37,374 nt of DNA, taken from assembly GCA_021781475.1 (NCBI GenBank), contig JAJXWT010000008.1:1-37374 (forward strand). Reading direction: 5' to 3'. This DNA is from a bacterium (GTDB lineage Bacteria > Patescibacteriota > Saccharimonadia > Saccharimonadales > Saccharimonadaceae). Made by a program: the position numbers and the translations under genes. The notes beneath the pieces are model-generated. The model was not told where the DNA came from. It saw nothing but the letters and a program-made list of their open reading frames with translations, and searched no databases. Below, in pieces: positions 17,773 through 27,998 of the stretch (position 1 is its first letter; each line of letters starts with the position of its first letter).

Positions 17773-18860
17773 CTGCGTAGAACTTGCTCGTAGAGCGCGT
17801 GGGTTTCGCGGGCCATATGCTCCCAGCTGTATTTTTTTACCTGCGTATGGCCTTTTTGCACCATATTTTTTAGTAGTTCGGGGTTATGAATAGTAGTGGC
17901 AATAACGCGCGCCATTTCTGTTGCACTGTGGGGGTTAAAATATACCGCCGCATCGCCAAGTACCTCTGGCATACAGCTGGCGTTGCTGCTGATTACTGGC
18001 GTGCCATAGGCCATTGCTTCGAGTGGTGGTAGGCCAAAGCCTTCCATAAGGCTTGGGAACACGTAGGCGATCGTTTGTGTAAACAACCAATCGCGCTGGG
18101 GGTCGGGCAAATAGCCCGTAAAATGGATATTTTTGTAGCCCAGCTTTTCAAAATATTCCTTATTACGCGCGGTGTCTTTGTTCATGCGGCCAACAAGCAC
18201 CAGCCCTAGGTCGGGGTCGGTTTTAAGCAACAGCTGGTGGGCCTCACCAAGTTTGCGAACGTTTTTGTAATCTGGTTGTTGGCCAACATACATAATAAAG
18301 CGCGTAAAAGGCAGGTCTTTATAGGGTTTGAGTTCAGTAGGGTGGGCCTCCCCCGCCTCATATATTGTTGTAATTTTATCATCATTTATATGGGTGTAAG
18401 TTTGAAATTCATTTTTAGTGTTGTTAGTGATTGCAATAATGTGGTTATTGGTGCGCGCAATGTCTTTAAACACAAACCGGCCGACCAGCTGTTTAAAATG
18501 GTACATAAGCCAGTTTTTATCACTATTATAGGTGTTAAGCAGGGTTAAATCGTGCACGGTTGTTATTTTTTTACCACGGTACAGTACGGGCTGCTGGGGC
18601 ATGCCAAAATGCACTAAATCAGGTTTTAATGCACTAAGGTAGCGCAAAAAGCCCAGCTGCTCGTTAAAGGAGTAGGCCGTAAAGGGGACGGTGCGCACTG
18701 TAAAATTAGGGTTAGTGGGTTGCCAATACGCTTTATCTTTAGTAGGCACAAGCACGGAGTATGTGTTAACGGTGTCAATTTTTTGCAGGTATTCGAGCAG
18801 CTTAACCGCGTAGGTGCCGGTGCCAGAATTTATAAAACGAACATCAATCGCAATATGCAT
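17769..18860 (-). CDS. Glycosyltransferase family 4 (GT-B)
   Basis: IAIDVRFINSGTGTYAVKLLEYL...YVFPSLMEGFGLPPLEAMAYGTPVISSNASCMPEVLGDAAVYFNP. ORF track starts at GTG 18866; ATG 18860 also in frame. Confidence 0.9.
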   Translation of the reverse strand: MHIAIDVRFINSGTGTYAVKLLEYLQKIDTVNTYSVLVPTKDKAYWQPTNPNFTVRTVPFTAYSFNEQLGFLRYLSALKPDLVHFGMPQQPVLYRGKKITTVHDLTLLNTYNSDKNWLMYHFKQLVGRFVFKDIARTNNHIIAITNNTKNEFQTYTHINDDKITTIYEAGEAHPTELKPYKDLPFTRFIMYVGQQPDYKNVRKLGEAHQLLLKTDPDLGLVLVGRMNKDTARNKEYFEKLGYKNIHFTGYLPDPQRDWLFTQTIAYVFPSLMEGFGLPPLEAMAYGTPVISSNASCMPEVLGDAAVYFNPHSATEMARVIATTIHNPELLKNMVQKGHTQVKKYSWEHMARETHALYEQVLRS

Positions 18861-18890
18861 ATGCACCTAGTATAAGGTATATAGGTGGGC

Positions 18891-19331
18891 TTACAAAACA
18901 GTTTGAATCGGCGGCGTATGCTTAAACACGACCCGGGCGTACATAATATAGTTCCACACCATAGATACCAGGGTGGCGAGTAGCTTACTAGCAACCAGGC
19001 CCGCGATGGGGTTATGGAGCAGATTAATCAGTGGCGCCTGGGTTAGCGCAATAATACTATTTTGCAGACCCCATAACCCAACTAGCGTGACTACTACAAA
19101 CAGCACCATTTCGCGCACCACATTAGTATCGGTGGTTTTAAAAGTATATTTTTTGTTGGCCGCAAAGCTAAAAATAAAGGCGAGGGTGCTCGAACAGGTA
19201 TTGGCTACCAGTACGTTAATACCAAACGACTTTAGGGTAAGTAGCACCCCAAAATCAATCGCTGTGTTTGCGAGCCCGACAACCGTAAACCGCCCCAATT
19301 GCTTATTTTTTAGTATGTTGGGTACTTTCAT
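18891..19331 (-). CDS. gtrA: GtrA-family membrane protein
   Basis: RFTVVGLANTAIDFGVLLTLKSFGINVLVANTCSSTLAFIFSFAANKKYTFK, four hydrophobic segments; next to a GtrB-like GT2. Confidence 0.88.
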   Translation of the reverse strand: MKVPNILKNKQLGRFTVVGLANTAIDFGVLLTLKSFGINVLVANTCSSTLAFIFSFAANKKYTFKTTDTNVVREMVLFVVVTLVGLWGLQNSIIALTQAPLINLLHNPIAGLVASKLLATLVSMVWNYIMYARVVFKHTPPIQTVL

Positions 19332-20253
19332 GGTATTCGTCGATTAAATAAAGTGGCCGCTGTTTTGTTTCGTTAAAAATCCGCCCAATGTATTCGCCGA
19401 TCACCCCAAGGCTTAGTAGCTGCACACCACCTAAAAATAGTATGACTGCCATAAGTGATGCATAGCCGCTGCCGGTCGGCACGCCAAACAGCGGGCGAAT
19501 TAATAGGTAGGCAATGTATATAAACGCCACCAACGACACAAGGCCGCCGAGCAGCGATGATAGTCGCAGTGGTGCCGTGGTAAACGAGGTAATGCCGTCG
19601 ATCGCGAGGTTTATAAGCTTGGCGTAATTCCACTTTGTTTCGCCAGCGGCCCGTGGGTCGCGGTCGTACAAAATTTCTTTCTTTTTAAAGCCAATCCAGC
19701 TAAACAGGGCTTTTGTGTTGCGCTGGCTTTCGCGCAGCTGTGTTAAGGCGGTAATGCACCGTTGGCTCAGCAGGCGAAAATCGCCGGTATCGCGCTGAAT
19801 AGGTATGCGGGTGGATTTTTGCAGTACCCGGTAGTACCATTCGCTTGTTTTCTTTTTAAACCACGTTTCACCGGTGCGGCTGCGGCGCCGGGCGTACACA
19901 TCGTCGTAGCCTTGTTCCCATAACTCAATCATTTTAGGGATAAGCTCGGGTGGGTCTTGTAAATCAGCATCAATAATCACCGTGGCGTCGCTTTTTATGT
20001 GGTCAAAGCCGGCAATCATGCCAATTTCTTTGCCAAAATTGCGCGCAAAATCAATATAGCTTACCCGGGTATCGTGCTCGGCCCAGTCACGAATAAGCTG
20101 CATTGTACCATCGCGGCTGCCATCATTTACAAACAAAAATTCAAGCTCGTAGTTTGGCAGCGACTCACCAAGGGTGTGGAGGCGTTTTTGTAGCATGGGC
20201 AACACCTGCTCCTCGTTGTAGGCGGGTATCAGCACGGTAATTTTCTTTTTCAT
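19303..20253 (-). CDS. GtrB/DPM1-like polyprenyl-phosphate glycosyltransferase (GT2)
   Basis: ITVLIPAYNEEQVLPMLQKRLHTL...VIIDADLQDPPELIPKMIELWEQGYDDVYARRRSRTGETWFKK; two C-terminal TMs. Confidence 0.92.
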   Translation of the reverse strand: MKKKITVLIPAYNEEQVLPMLQKRLHTLGESLPNYELEFLFVNDGSRDGTMQLIRDWAEHDTRVSYIDFARNFGKEIGMIAGFDHIKSDATVIIDADLQDPPELIPKMIELWEQGYDDVYARRRSRTGETWFKKKTSEWYYRVLQKSTRIPIQRDTGDFRLLSQRCITALTQLRESQRNTKALFSWIGFKKKEILYDRDPRAAGETKWNYAKLINLAIDGITSFTTAPLRLSSLLGGLVSLVAFIYIAYLLIRPLFGVPTGSGYASLMAVILFLGGVQLLSLGVIGEYIGRIFNETKQRPLYLIDEYHESTQHTKK

Positions 20254-20298
20254 ACTACTGCTAGTATAGCGCTCTTTTGCTTTGTTCCAAAGGGGGTA

Positions 20299-21315
20299 TT
20301 ACTTGCCGGTAAAGAATTTACGGAACTTGCGCATACCGGTTTGCTCGGGCGGGATATCGTGCAATAAGATACTGTTAATGTACTGCGTGGTAACGGTTTT
20401 TGTTTTTTGGATCCGCCACCGTTCGCGGAACATATGGGGCATAAGCGCCCAACTTTTGATCCAGCCTTTTACGGCGTACTTACCGTTCCCTTTTACAATC
20501 GCGTTCCCTAAAATCAGGGTATATAGCAGCACAAAGCGAGGGTAAATGGTTGGCCAAAGCCCCAGTGGTACGTTTTTTGTAAATAATACCGGTAGGTTTT
20601 TAAATGTGTTATACACCGCAAGCCCTGGTACAGTCTTGCTGCTGGCGCCAAGCTTATGGTAGGCGATAGCTTTTGGGGTAAAACGCACCGCGTAACCCTG
20701 TAATTGGGCGCGGAAACTTATGTCGACATCTTCGTAGTACATAAAAAATGCCTCATCGAACAAGCCGATTGCCTTAAACATAGCGGTGCGGGCAATAAAC
20801 CCACCGCCAGTACTACCGAATACCTCGCCTGGCTCCTTTGGTGCCACCTGGCGCTTGGCGTCACGGTTGCGCGGGCCCGGCAAACCCCAGGTGGTATACA
20901 GTTCACCGCTCGTGTCAATTGTTGTGCCGTCACGGCGCAAGAGGAGGCCTGTTGCTATGCCGGCCTTGGGGTGCGTTGTAAGCTCGTGTGTAAGCTCTGT
21001 TGCCCACTGGGTGTCGGCAATCGCATCAGCGTTTAAGGTGCCGACAAATTCATATCTATTGTCGGTTGCCCACTTTATTCCAGCTTTAAAGCCACCAGCC
21101 GTGCCACCATTGCGGCCTGTGGCGATAAACCGGATATCGCTATTTGGCTTATTGGCGATATATTTTTGTAGCTTGTCCGCAGAATCATCAGTTGAGCCGT
21201 TGTCAATACTGAGCAAGGTGAGCCCCTTTGTTATTTGCTTACCTAAACTTTCCAGGCACTCAATCGAGTCGCCGGAATTGTTCCAAGTTATTACCATTAT
21301 TACAAGTCTGTTCAT
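20299..21315 (-). CDS. Rhamnosyltransferase-like GT2
   Basis: RLVIMVITWNNSGDSIECLESL...LLSIDNGSTDDSADKL...FFMYYEDVDISFRAQLQGYAVRF. Confidence 0.85.
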   Translation of the reverse strand: MNRLVIMVITWNNSGDSIECLESLGKQITKGLTLLSIDNGSTDDSADKLQKYIANKPNSDIRFIATGRNGGTAGGFKAGIKWATDNRYEFVGTLNADAIADTQWATELTHELTTHPKAGIATGLLLRRDGTTIDTSGELYTTWGLPGPRNRDAKRQVAPKEPGEVFGSTGGGFIARTAMFKAIGLFDEAFFMYYEDVDISFRAQLQGYAVRFTPKAIAYHKLGASSKTVPGLAVYNTFKNLPVLFTKNVPLGLWPTIYPRFVLLYTLILGNAIVKGNGKYAVKGWIKSWALMPHMFRERWRIQKTKTVTTQYINSILLHDIPPEQTGMRKFRKFFTGK

Positions 21316-21331
21316 AACGCTTCATCTATCT

Positions 21332-21337
21332 TATAAT
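21332..21337 (+). promoter_or_regulatory. putative -10 (TATAAT) of the wzm operon
   Basis: TATAAT ending 12 nt before ATG 21350. Confidence 0.5.
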
Positions 21338-21349
21338 ATTTAGTTGATT

Positions 21350-22162
21350 ATGAAACTATCAAACGTCTTTAGTCGTAAAAACCGCATACTGCTGCGGGAG
21401 CTAGTTATCACAGATTTTAAACTCCGCTACCAGGGGTCGGTGTTAGGGTATGCCTGGTCACTACTAAAGCCGCTCTTTTTGTTTGCAATTATGTATGTAG
21501 TGTTTGGAAAGCTGATGAAATTTGGCTCGGTCGAGCATTATGCAATCTACCTTCTGTTTGGAATTGTTCTCTGGAATTTCTTCCTTGAGGCCACGAGCCA
21601 AGGAATGGCATCGATTGTAGCGCGGAGTGATTTGCTTCGAAAAATTAACTTCCCAAAGTATATTATTGTTCTGTCAGCAACAATCTCGGCCCTGATTAAC
21701 CTTGCACTTAACCTTGTGATAGTTGCGATTTTTATGATTGTGAATGGCGTAAGTTTACGACTTGTATTTATAACTACCCCGATTTATATGGCCGAGATAT
21801 ATATTTTTGCTCTAGGAATAGCGTTTTTACTGTCGGCCCTTAACGTCAGATTTCGCGACATCAGTCATATATGGGAAATTGTAACGCAAGCTGCGTTTTA
21901 TGCGACCCCAATTATCTACCCATTAAGTATCATTATCGCTAAAAGCAGGCTTGCTGCCCAGTTACTGATGTTGAATCCGATTGCTCAGGCTATACAGGAT
22001 GCTCGCTACGCGCTGGTGACAAAGCAAACCATGACATTTGCAGACCTTTTTCCTCATCACCAGTACCTGCTGGTCATACCCTATTCCATCGTTGTCCTTA
22101 TGCTGGTTGTCGGGGGCCTATACTTTAAGAAGCACTCTAAATATTTCGCGGAGAACATATAA
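21350..22162 (+). CDS. wzm: Polysaccharide ABC transporter permease (Wzm-like)
   Basis: LLRELVITDFKLRYQGSVLGYAWSLLKPLFLFAIMYVVFGKLMKFG; ABC2-type permease paired with Wzt. ATG 21350 preferred over TTG 21344. Confidence 0.92.
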   Translation: MKLSNVFSRKNRILLRELVITDFKLRYQGSVLGYAWSLLKPLFLFAIMYVVFGKLMKFGSVEHYAIYLLFGIVLWNFFLEATSQGMASIVARSDLLRKINFPKYIIVLSATISALINLALNLVIVAIFMIVNGVSLRLVFITTPIYMAEIYIFALGIAFLLSALNVRFRDISHIWEIVTQAAFYATPIIYPLSIIIAKSRLAAQLLMLNPIAQAIQDARYALVTKQTMTFADLFPHHQYLLVIPYSIVVLMLVVGGLYFKKHSKYFAENI

Positions 22163-23350
22163 ATGGCTGAAAATGTAGTTATTGTTAAGAACTTACATAA
22201 GTTTTTTAAGTTACCCAAAGAGCAGGCTAATGGCCTTAAGCAGGCAATGGTCAACAAGCTTAAGGGTATTCGGGGATACGAGAAACAGCACGTGCTGCGG
22301 GGAATTAGCTTTGAAATAAAAAAAGGCGATTTCTTTGGCATTGTCGGGCGCAACGGGAGCGGGAAGAGCACGCTGCTCAAGCTATTGGCACAAATCTACT
22401 CTCCAAACTCAGGTTCTGTGGAGGTCCATGGGTCGCTGACCCCATTTATTGAGCTTGGCGTGGGATTCAACCCTGAACTTACCGGCCGAGAAAATGTATT
22501 CCTGAACGGCTCACTCCTTGGTTTTAGTCACAAAGACATGGAGCGTATGTATGATGACATTGTTTCATTTGCAGAGCTGGAGCATTTTATGGACCAGAAA
22601 CTTAAGAACTACTCCAGTGGCATGCAGGTGAGGCTCGCCTTTTCTATTGCGATCAGAGCAGATACGGATATATTAATACTCGATGAAGTGTTGGCGGTTG
22701 GTGATGAGGCGTTCCAAAAGAAATGCAGCAGCTTTTTTAGCCAGATCAAGAAAGACAAATCAAAAACTGTTATCCTTGTGACGCACTCAATGGGTGACGT
22801 AAAAAGGTATTGCAACAAGGCGCTATTGCTAGAAAAAGGAAAGATTGTTGCAATTGGTAACCCAACAGAGGTAGCTGATGACTACTCCAAGCAGTTTATT
22901 GATGAGAGTGTGGCAACGACAATCAAGCGCAAGAATAGATATGGCACTGGGGAAGTTATTTATGAAAACATGAAGCATCATATTACCCCAGAGTTGTTCA
23001 CCTTGGACTTTGATATCGTCAATAAAACTGACAAGCGCGCTAACGGTATAACGATGGGGTTTGATTTTTGTGTTAATGGGGATATAGTTGTCGGCAATGA
23101 CACGCGGTTTCTGCAGGAATATAAAAAAGGCCTGTCGCTTGGGCCAAAGAAGAAGAAGCATATAACAGTGGAGTTTCCAAATAATCTTGGCAACCAACCA
23201 TTTAGCTTAAATACAAATATTACGACGGATCTTGGCATTAACGTGACAGATCACATGAACCCTGCATTGGAGTTTAACTCCACAAATATCCAGTACGCTA
23301 ATGCCTGGAAGGTACTTTCGTTTCCAGACATCAGTGTGAAGGATAAATAG
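22163..23350 (+). CDS. wzt: Polysaccharide ABC transporter ATP-binding protein (Wzt-like) with C-terminal substrate-recognition-like domain
   Basis: GIVGRNGSGKSTLLKLLAQIY, YSSGMQVRLAFSIAI, ILILDEVLAVGD; about 150-aa C-terminal beta-rich extension. Confidence 0.93.
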   Translation: MAENVVIVKNLHKFFKLPKEQANGLKQAMVNKLKGIRGYEKQHVLRGISFEIKKGDFFGIVGRNGSGKSTLLKLLAQIYSPNSGSVEVHGSLTPFIELGVGFNPELTGRENVFLNGSLLGFSHKDMERMYDDIVSFAELEHFMDQKLKNYSSGMQVRLAFSIAIRADTDILILDEVLAVGDEAFQKKCSSFFSQIKKDKSKTVILVTHSMGDVKRYCNKALLLEKGKIVAIGNPTEVADDYSKQFIDESVATTIKRKNRYGTGEVIYENMKHHITPELFTLDFDIVNKTDKRANGITMGFDFCVNGDIVVGNDTRFLQEYKKGLSLGPKKKKHITVEFPNNLGNQPFSLNTNITTDLGINVTDHMNPALEFNSTNIQYANAWKVLSFPDISVKDK

Positions 23351-23368
23351 TGAGCGCGAGGTGGCTTT

Positions 23369-25222
23369 ATGAGTTATGAGCCACTAGTAACATGTGTCGT
23401 GCCTATCTATAATGCGGAAAAATATTTAGCACAGGCTGTTCAGTCATTATTGTCCCAGACGTATAAAAATCTAGAGATCATACTGGTCGACGATTACAGC
23501 GCCGACGGGAGCTGGTCAATCTGCCAGCGCTATCGTACACAACACTCTAACATCCTATGTTTTCGAAACAAGGTGAACTCTGGTGGTCCACTTCGAGGCC
23601 GTGAGCTAGGTATTCAGAAGAGCCGTGGCGAGTGGATTACATTCATGGATGGGGATGATTATGTCGGACAATACTATATAGAGAATCTTGTAAAAGCAAC
23701 CAAAAATGGCACCTATGACATTGCGGTCACGGGACACTCGAGGCTATACGCGGGCGGGCGAAAGAAAGATTTTTTGTGGGAAAGTTACACGCAAACAACA
23801 CCTGAGCGGCTCACTGCTTTTTATCAACACCTACTGACGCATAACTTCTGCACTGATCCGACGGACACTATCGGGCAGCAGTTGGTGAGGGCAAAGATCT
23901 GCAAATCAACCGATTTATCGTACTACTCAAACGCAGTGTTCGCTGAGGATACGCTAATGGCGCTCGCATTTTTGGCAAATTCAAAGAGTGGCATTAACTT
24001 TGTCGATACGCATGATTTTATGTGGCGCCAAGTGGAGGGCTCTGGGTCGCATGGTGGTTTTTTGGAGCGCGCTAATCAATCTGAGTTTTACGTGGCGTGT
24101 ATGAATATCTTTCATCGAGCAGATGTATACAGTACTATTAGTGAACAGTTACCGAGAATATCGTTGATAGTACCTGCGTATAATGTGGAAAAATATATTG
24201 GTGAATGCCTTGAGAGCGCGATAAGTCAAACTTATCAAAACGTTGAGATTATTGTTGTGAATGACGGCTCAGAGGATGAGTCACAGGCCGTAATCAGCTC
24301 GTTTAAGCGTCGGGACCATCGGATTATAAGCTTAACGCAAAAAAACAAAGGACTAAATATGGCACGGGCCGCGGGGGTTAAGGTTGCGAGCGGCGATTTT
24401 ATCACATTTGTAGATAGTGACGACGTGTTGCATCCCGATTATCTCAAAATATTGTATGAGAATCTACTAACGAACAATGTTGACATATCAATTGCGGGCT
24501 TCGAAATTTTTTATACGAAGAAGGATTTAGCGCAGAGCAAGCCAGAGCTTACGCCAGACTATTCCCAGCAAGTGTTGCGCGATGGGGTAAGTGTCATGCG
24601 CTACTACCTTGGGGATCTTAAAAGTGTGCCGAATATCTACCAAATGACAGCATGGGGGAAGTTGTTCAAGGCAGAGATCATCAAGGAGACCGACTGGCAA
24701 TTAGCAAACTATAGGCGACATGAGGATAATCTAGAGTCGCTCCAGTGGTATTGTAGAGCCCAAAATGGTATTGCGGCAATATCAACACCTCTCTACTACT
24801 ATCGTATTAATAAAAACTCGATCACAAGTAGTGTACGCCCGAATATTGGCCCAGATGGTGAGATTCTAAACTATTTTCAGTGGCTGAACAGGCTTTATAG
24901 AAAGACGGCTGAATATGTTAATAATAACGCGGTAGATGTCGCTATAGTGAATCAATTTGCGCACACCAATTCAATACAACTTAGGGAGCAGTTCCTAAAG
25001 GGTCAAGTTGATAAGGAGGGCATGATGTCGGCCATAGACAACTGGGGTGAGCTGATTATTTTATATAATCAGCAGATACAGCAGAGGGACGAGCGTATTA
25101 CTTACCAGCAAAATATAATAAAGAATATTGAAGGATCGCCATCATGGCGGCTTACGGCGCCAGTACGTAAGGCTAAATCCCTATTGATTCGGATTTATAG
25201 GACGCTTCGAGCGGCTCTTTAA
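23369..25222 (+). CDS. Tandem two-domain GT2 glycosyltransferase
   Basis: Two GT2 cores: CVVPIYNAEKYLAQAVQSLLSQTYKNLEIILVDDYSADGS and SLIVPAYNVEKYIGECLESAISQTYQNVEIIVVNDGSEDES. Confidence 0.9.
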   Translation: MSYEPLVTCVVPIYNAEKYLAQAVQSLLSQTYKNLEIILVDDYSADGSWSICQRYRTQHSNILCFRNKVNSGGPLRGRELGIQKSRGEWITFMDGDDYVGQYYIENLVKATKNGTYDIAVTGHSRLYAGGRKKDFLWESYTQTTPERLTAFYQHLLTHNFCTDPTDTIGQQLVRAKICKSTDLSYYSNAVFAEDTLMALAFLANSKSGINFVDTHDFMWRQVEGSGSHGGFLERANQSEFYVACMNIFHRADVYSTISEQLPRISLIVPAYNVEKYIGECLESAISQTYQNVEIIVVNDGSEDESQAVISSFKRRDHRIISLTQKNKGLNMARAAGVKVASGDFITFVDSDDVLHPDYLKILYENLLTNNVDISIAGFEIFYTKKDLAQSKPELTPDYSQQVLRDGVSVMRYYLGDLKSVPNIYQMTAWGKLFKAEIIKETDWQLANYRRHEDNLESLQWYCRAQNGIAAISTPLYYYRINKNSITSSVRPNIGPDGEILNYFQWLNRLYRKTAEYVNNNAVDVAIVNQFAHTNSIQLREQFLKGQVDKEGMMSAIDNWGELIILYNQQIQQRDERITYQQNIIKNIEGSPSWRLTAPVRKAKSLLIRIYRTLRAAL

Positions 25223-25270
25223 TGTCTTTGCTGCTGAGGGATTTGTTGAATGGATGGGGTGGGCATGAAG

Positions 25271-25276
25271 TATAAT
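25271..25276 (+). promoter_or_regulatory. putative internal -10 (TATAAT)
   Basis: AAGTATAATAG in the 100-bp gap upstream of the 25323 gene. Confidence 0.35.
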
Positions 25277-25322
25277 AGTGGGTGGATACGTGTGATATGC
25301 CTAAAAGCGACAGGAGCTAGTT

Positions 25323-27998
25323 TTGGTTAGTAGTGAAAAAAAACCTGAAATTGCCGTTGTTATTACCAACTATAATTATGGCAAATACTTAAATCAGGCA
25401 ATTCAGAGTGTGCTCGCACAAACCTATCGTGCGATTAAATTGTTTGTTATCGATGATGCAAGCACGGATGACTCAAGAACGGTCTTGAATAAATACAGGG
25501 ACCGTGCGACCATCGTGCGACACGTACGGAATAAGGGTATAGTTTATACGCGCAACGAGGCGCTTAGCTTGGTTTCGAGCCCCTACGTCCTGTTCCTCGA
25601 CGCCGACAACTGGTTTGAACCAAATCACGTAGCAGCGCTTGTCGAGACAGCCATAGAAAATAAGGCAGATGTTGTGTATTGCGGTATGCAATATTACGCA
25701 GAGGACAAGGAAGGTGTAAGGTGGATCCCCCCCGAGTATGATATCGAGCGTTTAAAAAACGAGAACTACATTGATTCATCATCGCTCGTACGTCTTGCTG
25801 CGGTTCACGACATACGATTTGACCCTATGATGGAAAAGTTGACACACGAGGATTGGGATTTCTTTTTAGCTGTGGCACTAACAGGGGCGAGCATTAAGTT
25901 AACAAAAAAGACTTACTTAAATTATAGGGTAAAGTCAGATCGTAGGAATATAACTAACGCCGACTCTAGTCAAAAGTTCGTGGATCTGTACAAGTATTTG
26001 TACGAAAAATACGCTGCTCAATATCCAGATAAAATAGGCTACCTGGCCTACTATAGGTTTATTAAGAGCTATTCAAGGCTTGCTGAAAAGCTTGCGAGCG
26101 TTCAGTCATCTGTGGGAGAATTCCACCAAGTCGCAGAGCGGATCCAGGGGGAGCTTGATGCGGTAAGGGGTTCGGGGTCCTATAGAATCGGGAGGTTTAT
26201 TACGTTCTTACCAAGGACTGCCAGGCGGGTCTTTGGTAAATTCAGCGCTGCCCACCTAGTAGTTAAATATAAGCACATTATTCAACAAACAACATTTGGC
26301 AAGGCCACTGCCGAAGTAGTATATAGACTTAGAAATGTAAGCTATGCCCAGGAGCGGTACTTTCTTGAGCGTGACGGCGCATTCAAAAAGAAATCTAATT
26401 TGGCCGTTATTTTACATCTATATTACACCGAAAACTGGGAGCAAATTTTTCGTAGAAAACTTCTGTTCCTCACGAGCCATGCCAGCATAGACCTATATAT
26501 TACTATGACGCCAAAAGATAAGAATTTTATTGAAACCATACGTCGGGACTTTCCAGATGCCAACATATTTTTCGCGCACAACAAGGGCCGTGATGTACTA
26601 CCTTTTATAAAGGCAGTACACGTTCTGTCGGCGATGGGCTACAAAAAGGTTTTGAAGATTCACTCTAAGAAATCTACTCACAGGGATATTGTGGGCAATA
26701 GTGCGGAAAGCGGTTCAAATTGGCTGAAAAAGATGCTTGACGCCCTTGTACCGGAAGATTCTGACGAAATTAAAGCAATAATCAATAAGGTTTCCGAGGA
26801 TACTACCGGGATTATCGGCACGCAAGAATATTGCTATCCAATGAAGATGTACCTAGACCACAACAGGTTGCTGATAGAGAGAATCATGGCATCGATTGAC
26901 CGGACGTTCTTTATGGGTGAAATTTCTCAAAAGCTAGATAAAATGAGCTATTTTGGTGGAACAATGTTTTGGATTGATATTCAGGCGATCCAGGAATTGC
27001 TAAATATATCAAAACGTAATTTTCAAAAGGAACAAGGCCAAACGGACGGGACAACTGCACATGCTCTTGAGAGGCTTTTTAGCCTCCTTCCCCAGCTAAG
27101 AAATAAGAATAATTACGTAGTTTCACGTAGGGGTAGAATACGTCCATTGTCAAACCAGCCAACATATCCTGATTGGTATTATGATGACCTTCCAGCAGGC
27201 GAGCCTTGTGTTAGCATTGTGGTTCCCGTGTACGCCGACTGGCAGTCTCTATCGAAAAATATTCGCTCTCTAAAAAAGTATTTTGCGGGGTCAGAAATCG
27301 TGTCGGTCCACTATGTGAATGACTGTGGGCCTGATGCTGATAATCTTGAGCAAAAGATAAGAAGACACATATCGGGTCTCTCGAACTTTTATTACTATCG
27401 TAACCCGCAAAATCTCGGGTTTGTAAGGACATGCAACAGGGCGAGCCTAGAATTAGTGAGTCAACGGGATGATGTATTACTACTAAATAGCGACACGAAA
27501 GTAACCAAAAACTTTGCGTATGAGATGAGGAAAGTTTTGTACGCTCAGCCCAATATTGGGGCGGTGACATCAAGAAGTAACAACGCAACAATTTGGTCTG
27601 TGCCTATGACGAGTCGCCTCGCTAACCATCGTTGGGCTTCGTATTTACTATATAGGGTTATAAAGCACAAACTACCACTAATGTATATTACGCCTACGAT
27701 TCACGGTTTTTGTGTACTTATTCGTCGCGAGGTAATCAGCCAATACGGGCTATTTGATGAAATTTATGGAAAAGGCTATGGCGAAGAGAATGATTTTGCG
27801 ATGAGGATTACTAATAACGGATGGAGCTGTGCTGCGGCTAATTATGCGTACGTATTTCACTATGAGTCAAGGAGCTTCGGCAACGAGGTGCGAAATGCAC
27901 AGATTGAAAAGAACGAAAAGATCCTACTAGAACGATACCCGAAATACAGGATGCTCGTGCAAGAATATTGGGACAGTATTAAGGAGCCATTAAAATGA
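25323..27998 (+). CDS. GT2 - RgpF-like (rhamnan synthesis F) - GT2 fusion glycosyltransferase
   Basis: TTG start with AGGAG at 25314-25318. GT2 AVVITNYNYGKYLNQAIQSVLAQTY; RgpF-like SNLAVILHLYYTENWEQIF...FFAHNKGRDVLPFIKAVHVLSAMGYKKVLKIHSKKSTH; C-terminal GT2 VSIVVPVYADWQSLSKNIRSL...GEENDFAMRITNNGW. Confidence 0.87.
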   Translation: MVSSEKKPEIAVVITNYNYGKYLNQAIQSVLAQTYRAIKLFVIDDASTDDSRTVLNKYRDRATIVRHVRNKGIVYTRNEALSLVSSPYVLFLDADNWFEPNHVAALVETAIENKADVVYCGMQYYAEDKEGVRWIPPEYDIERLKNENYIDSSSLVRLAAVHDIRFDPMMEKLTHEDWDFFLAVALTGASIKLTKKTYLNYRVKSDRRNITNADSSQKFVDLYKYLYEKYAAQYPDKIGYLAYYRFIKSYSRLAEKLASVQSSVGEFHQVAERIQGELDAVRGSGSYRIGRFITFLPRTARRVFGKFSAAHLVVKYKHIIQQTTFGKATAEVVYRLRNVSYAQERYFLERDGAFKKKSNLAVILHLYYTENWEQIFRRKLLFLTSHASIDLYITMTPKDKNFIETIRRDFPDANIFFAHNKGRDVLPFIKAVHVLSAMGYKKVLKIHSKKSTHRDIVGNSAESGSNWLKKMLDALVPEDSDEIKAIINKVSEDTTGIIGTQEYCYPMKMYLDHNRLLIERIMASIDRTFFMGEISQKLDKMSYFGGTMFWIDIQAIQELLNISKRNFQKEQGQTDGTTAHALERLFSLLPQLRNKNNYVVSRRGRIRPLSNQPTYPDWYYDDLPAGEPCVSIVVPVYADWQSLSKNIRSLKKYFAGSEIVSVHYVNDCGPDADNLEQKIRRHISGLSNFYYYRNPQNLGFVRTCNRASLELVSQRDDVLLLNSDTKVTKNFAYEMRKVLYAQPNIGAVTSRSNNATIWSVPMTSRLANHRWASYLLYRVIKHKLPLMYITPTIHGFCVLIRREVISQYGLFDEIYGKGYGEENDFAMRITNNGWSCAAANYAYVFHYESRSFGNEVRNAQIEKNEKILLERYPKYRMLVQEYWDSIKEPLK

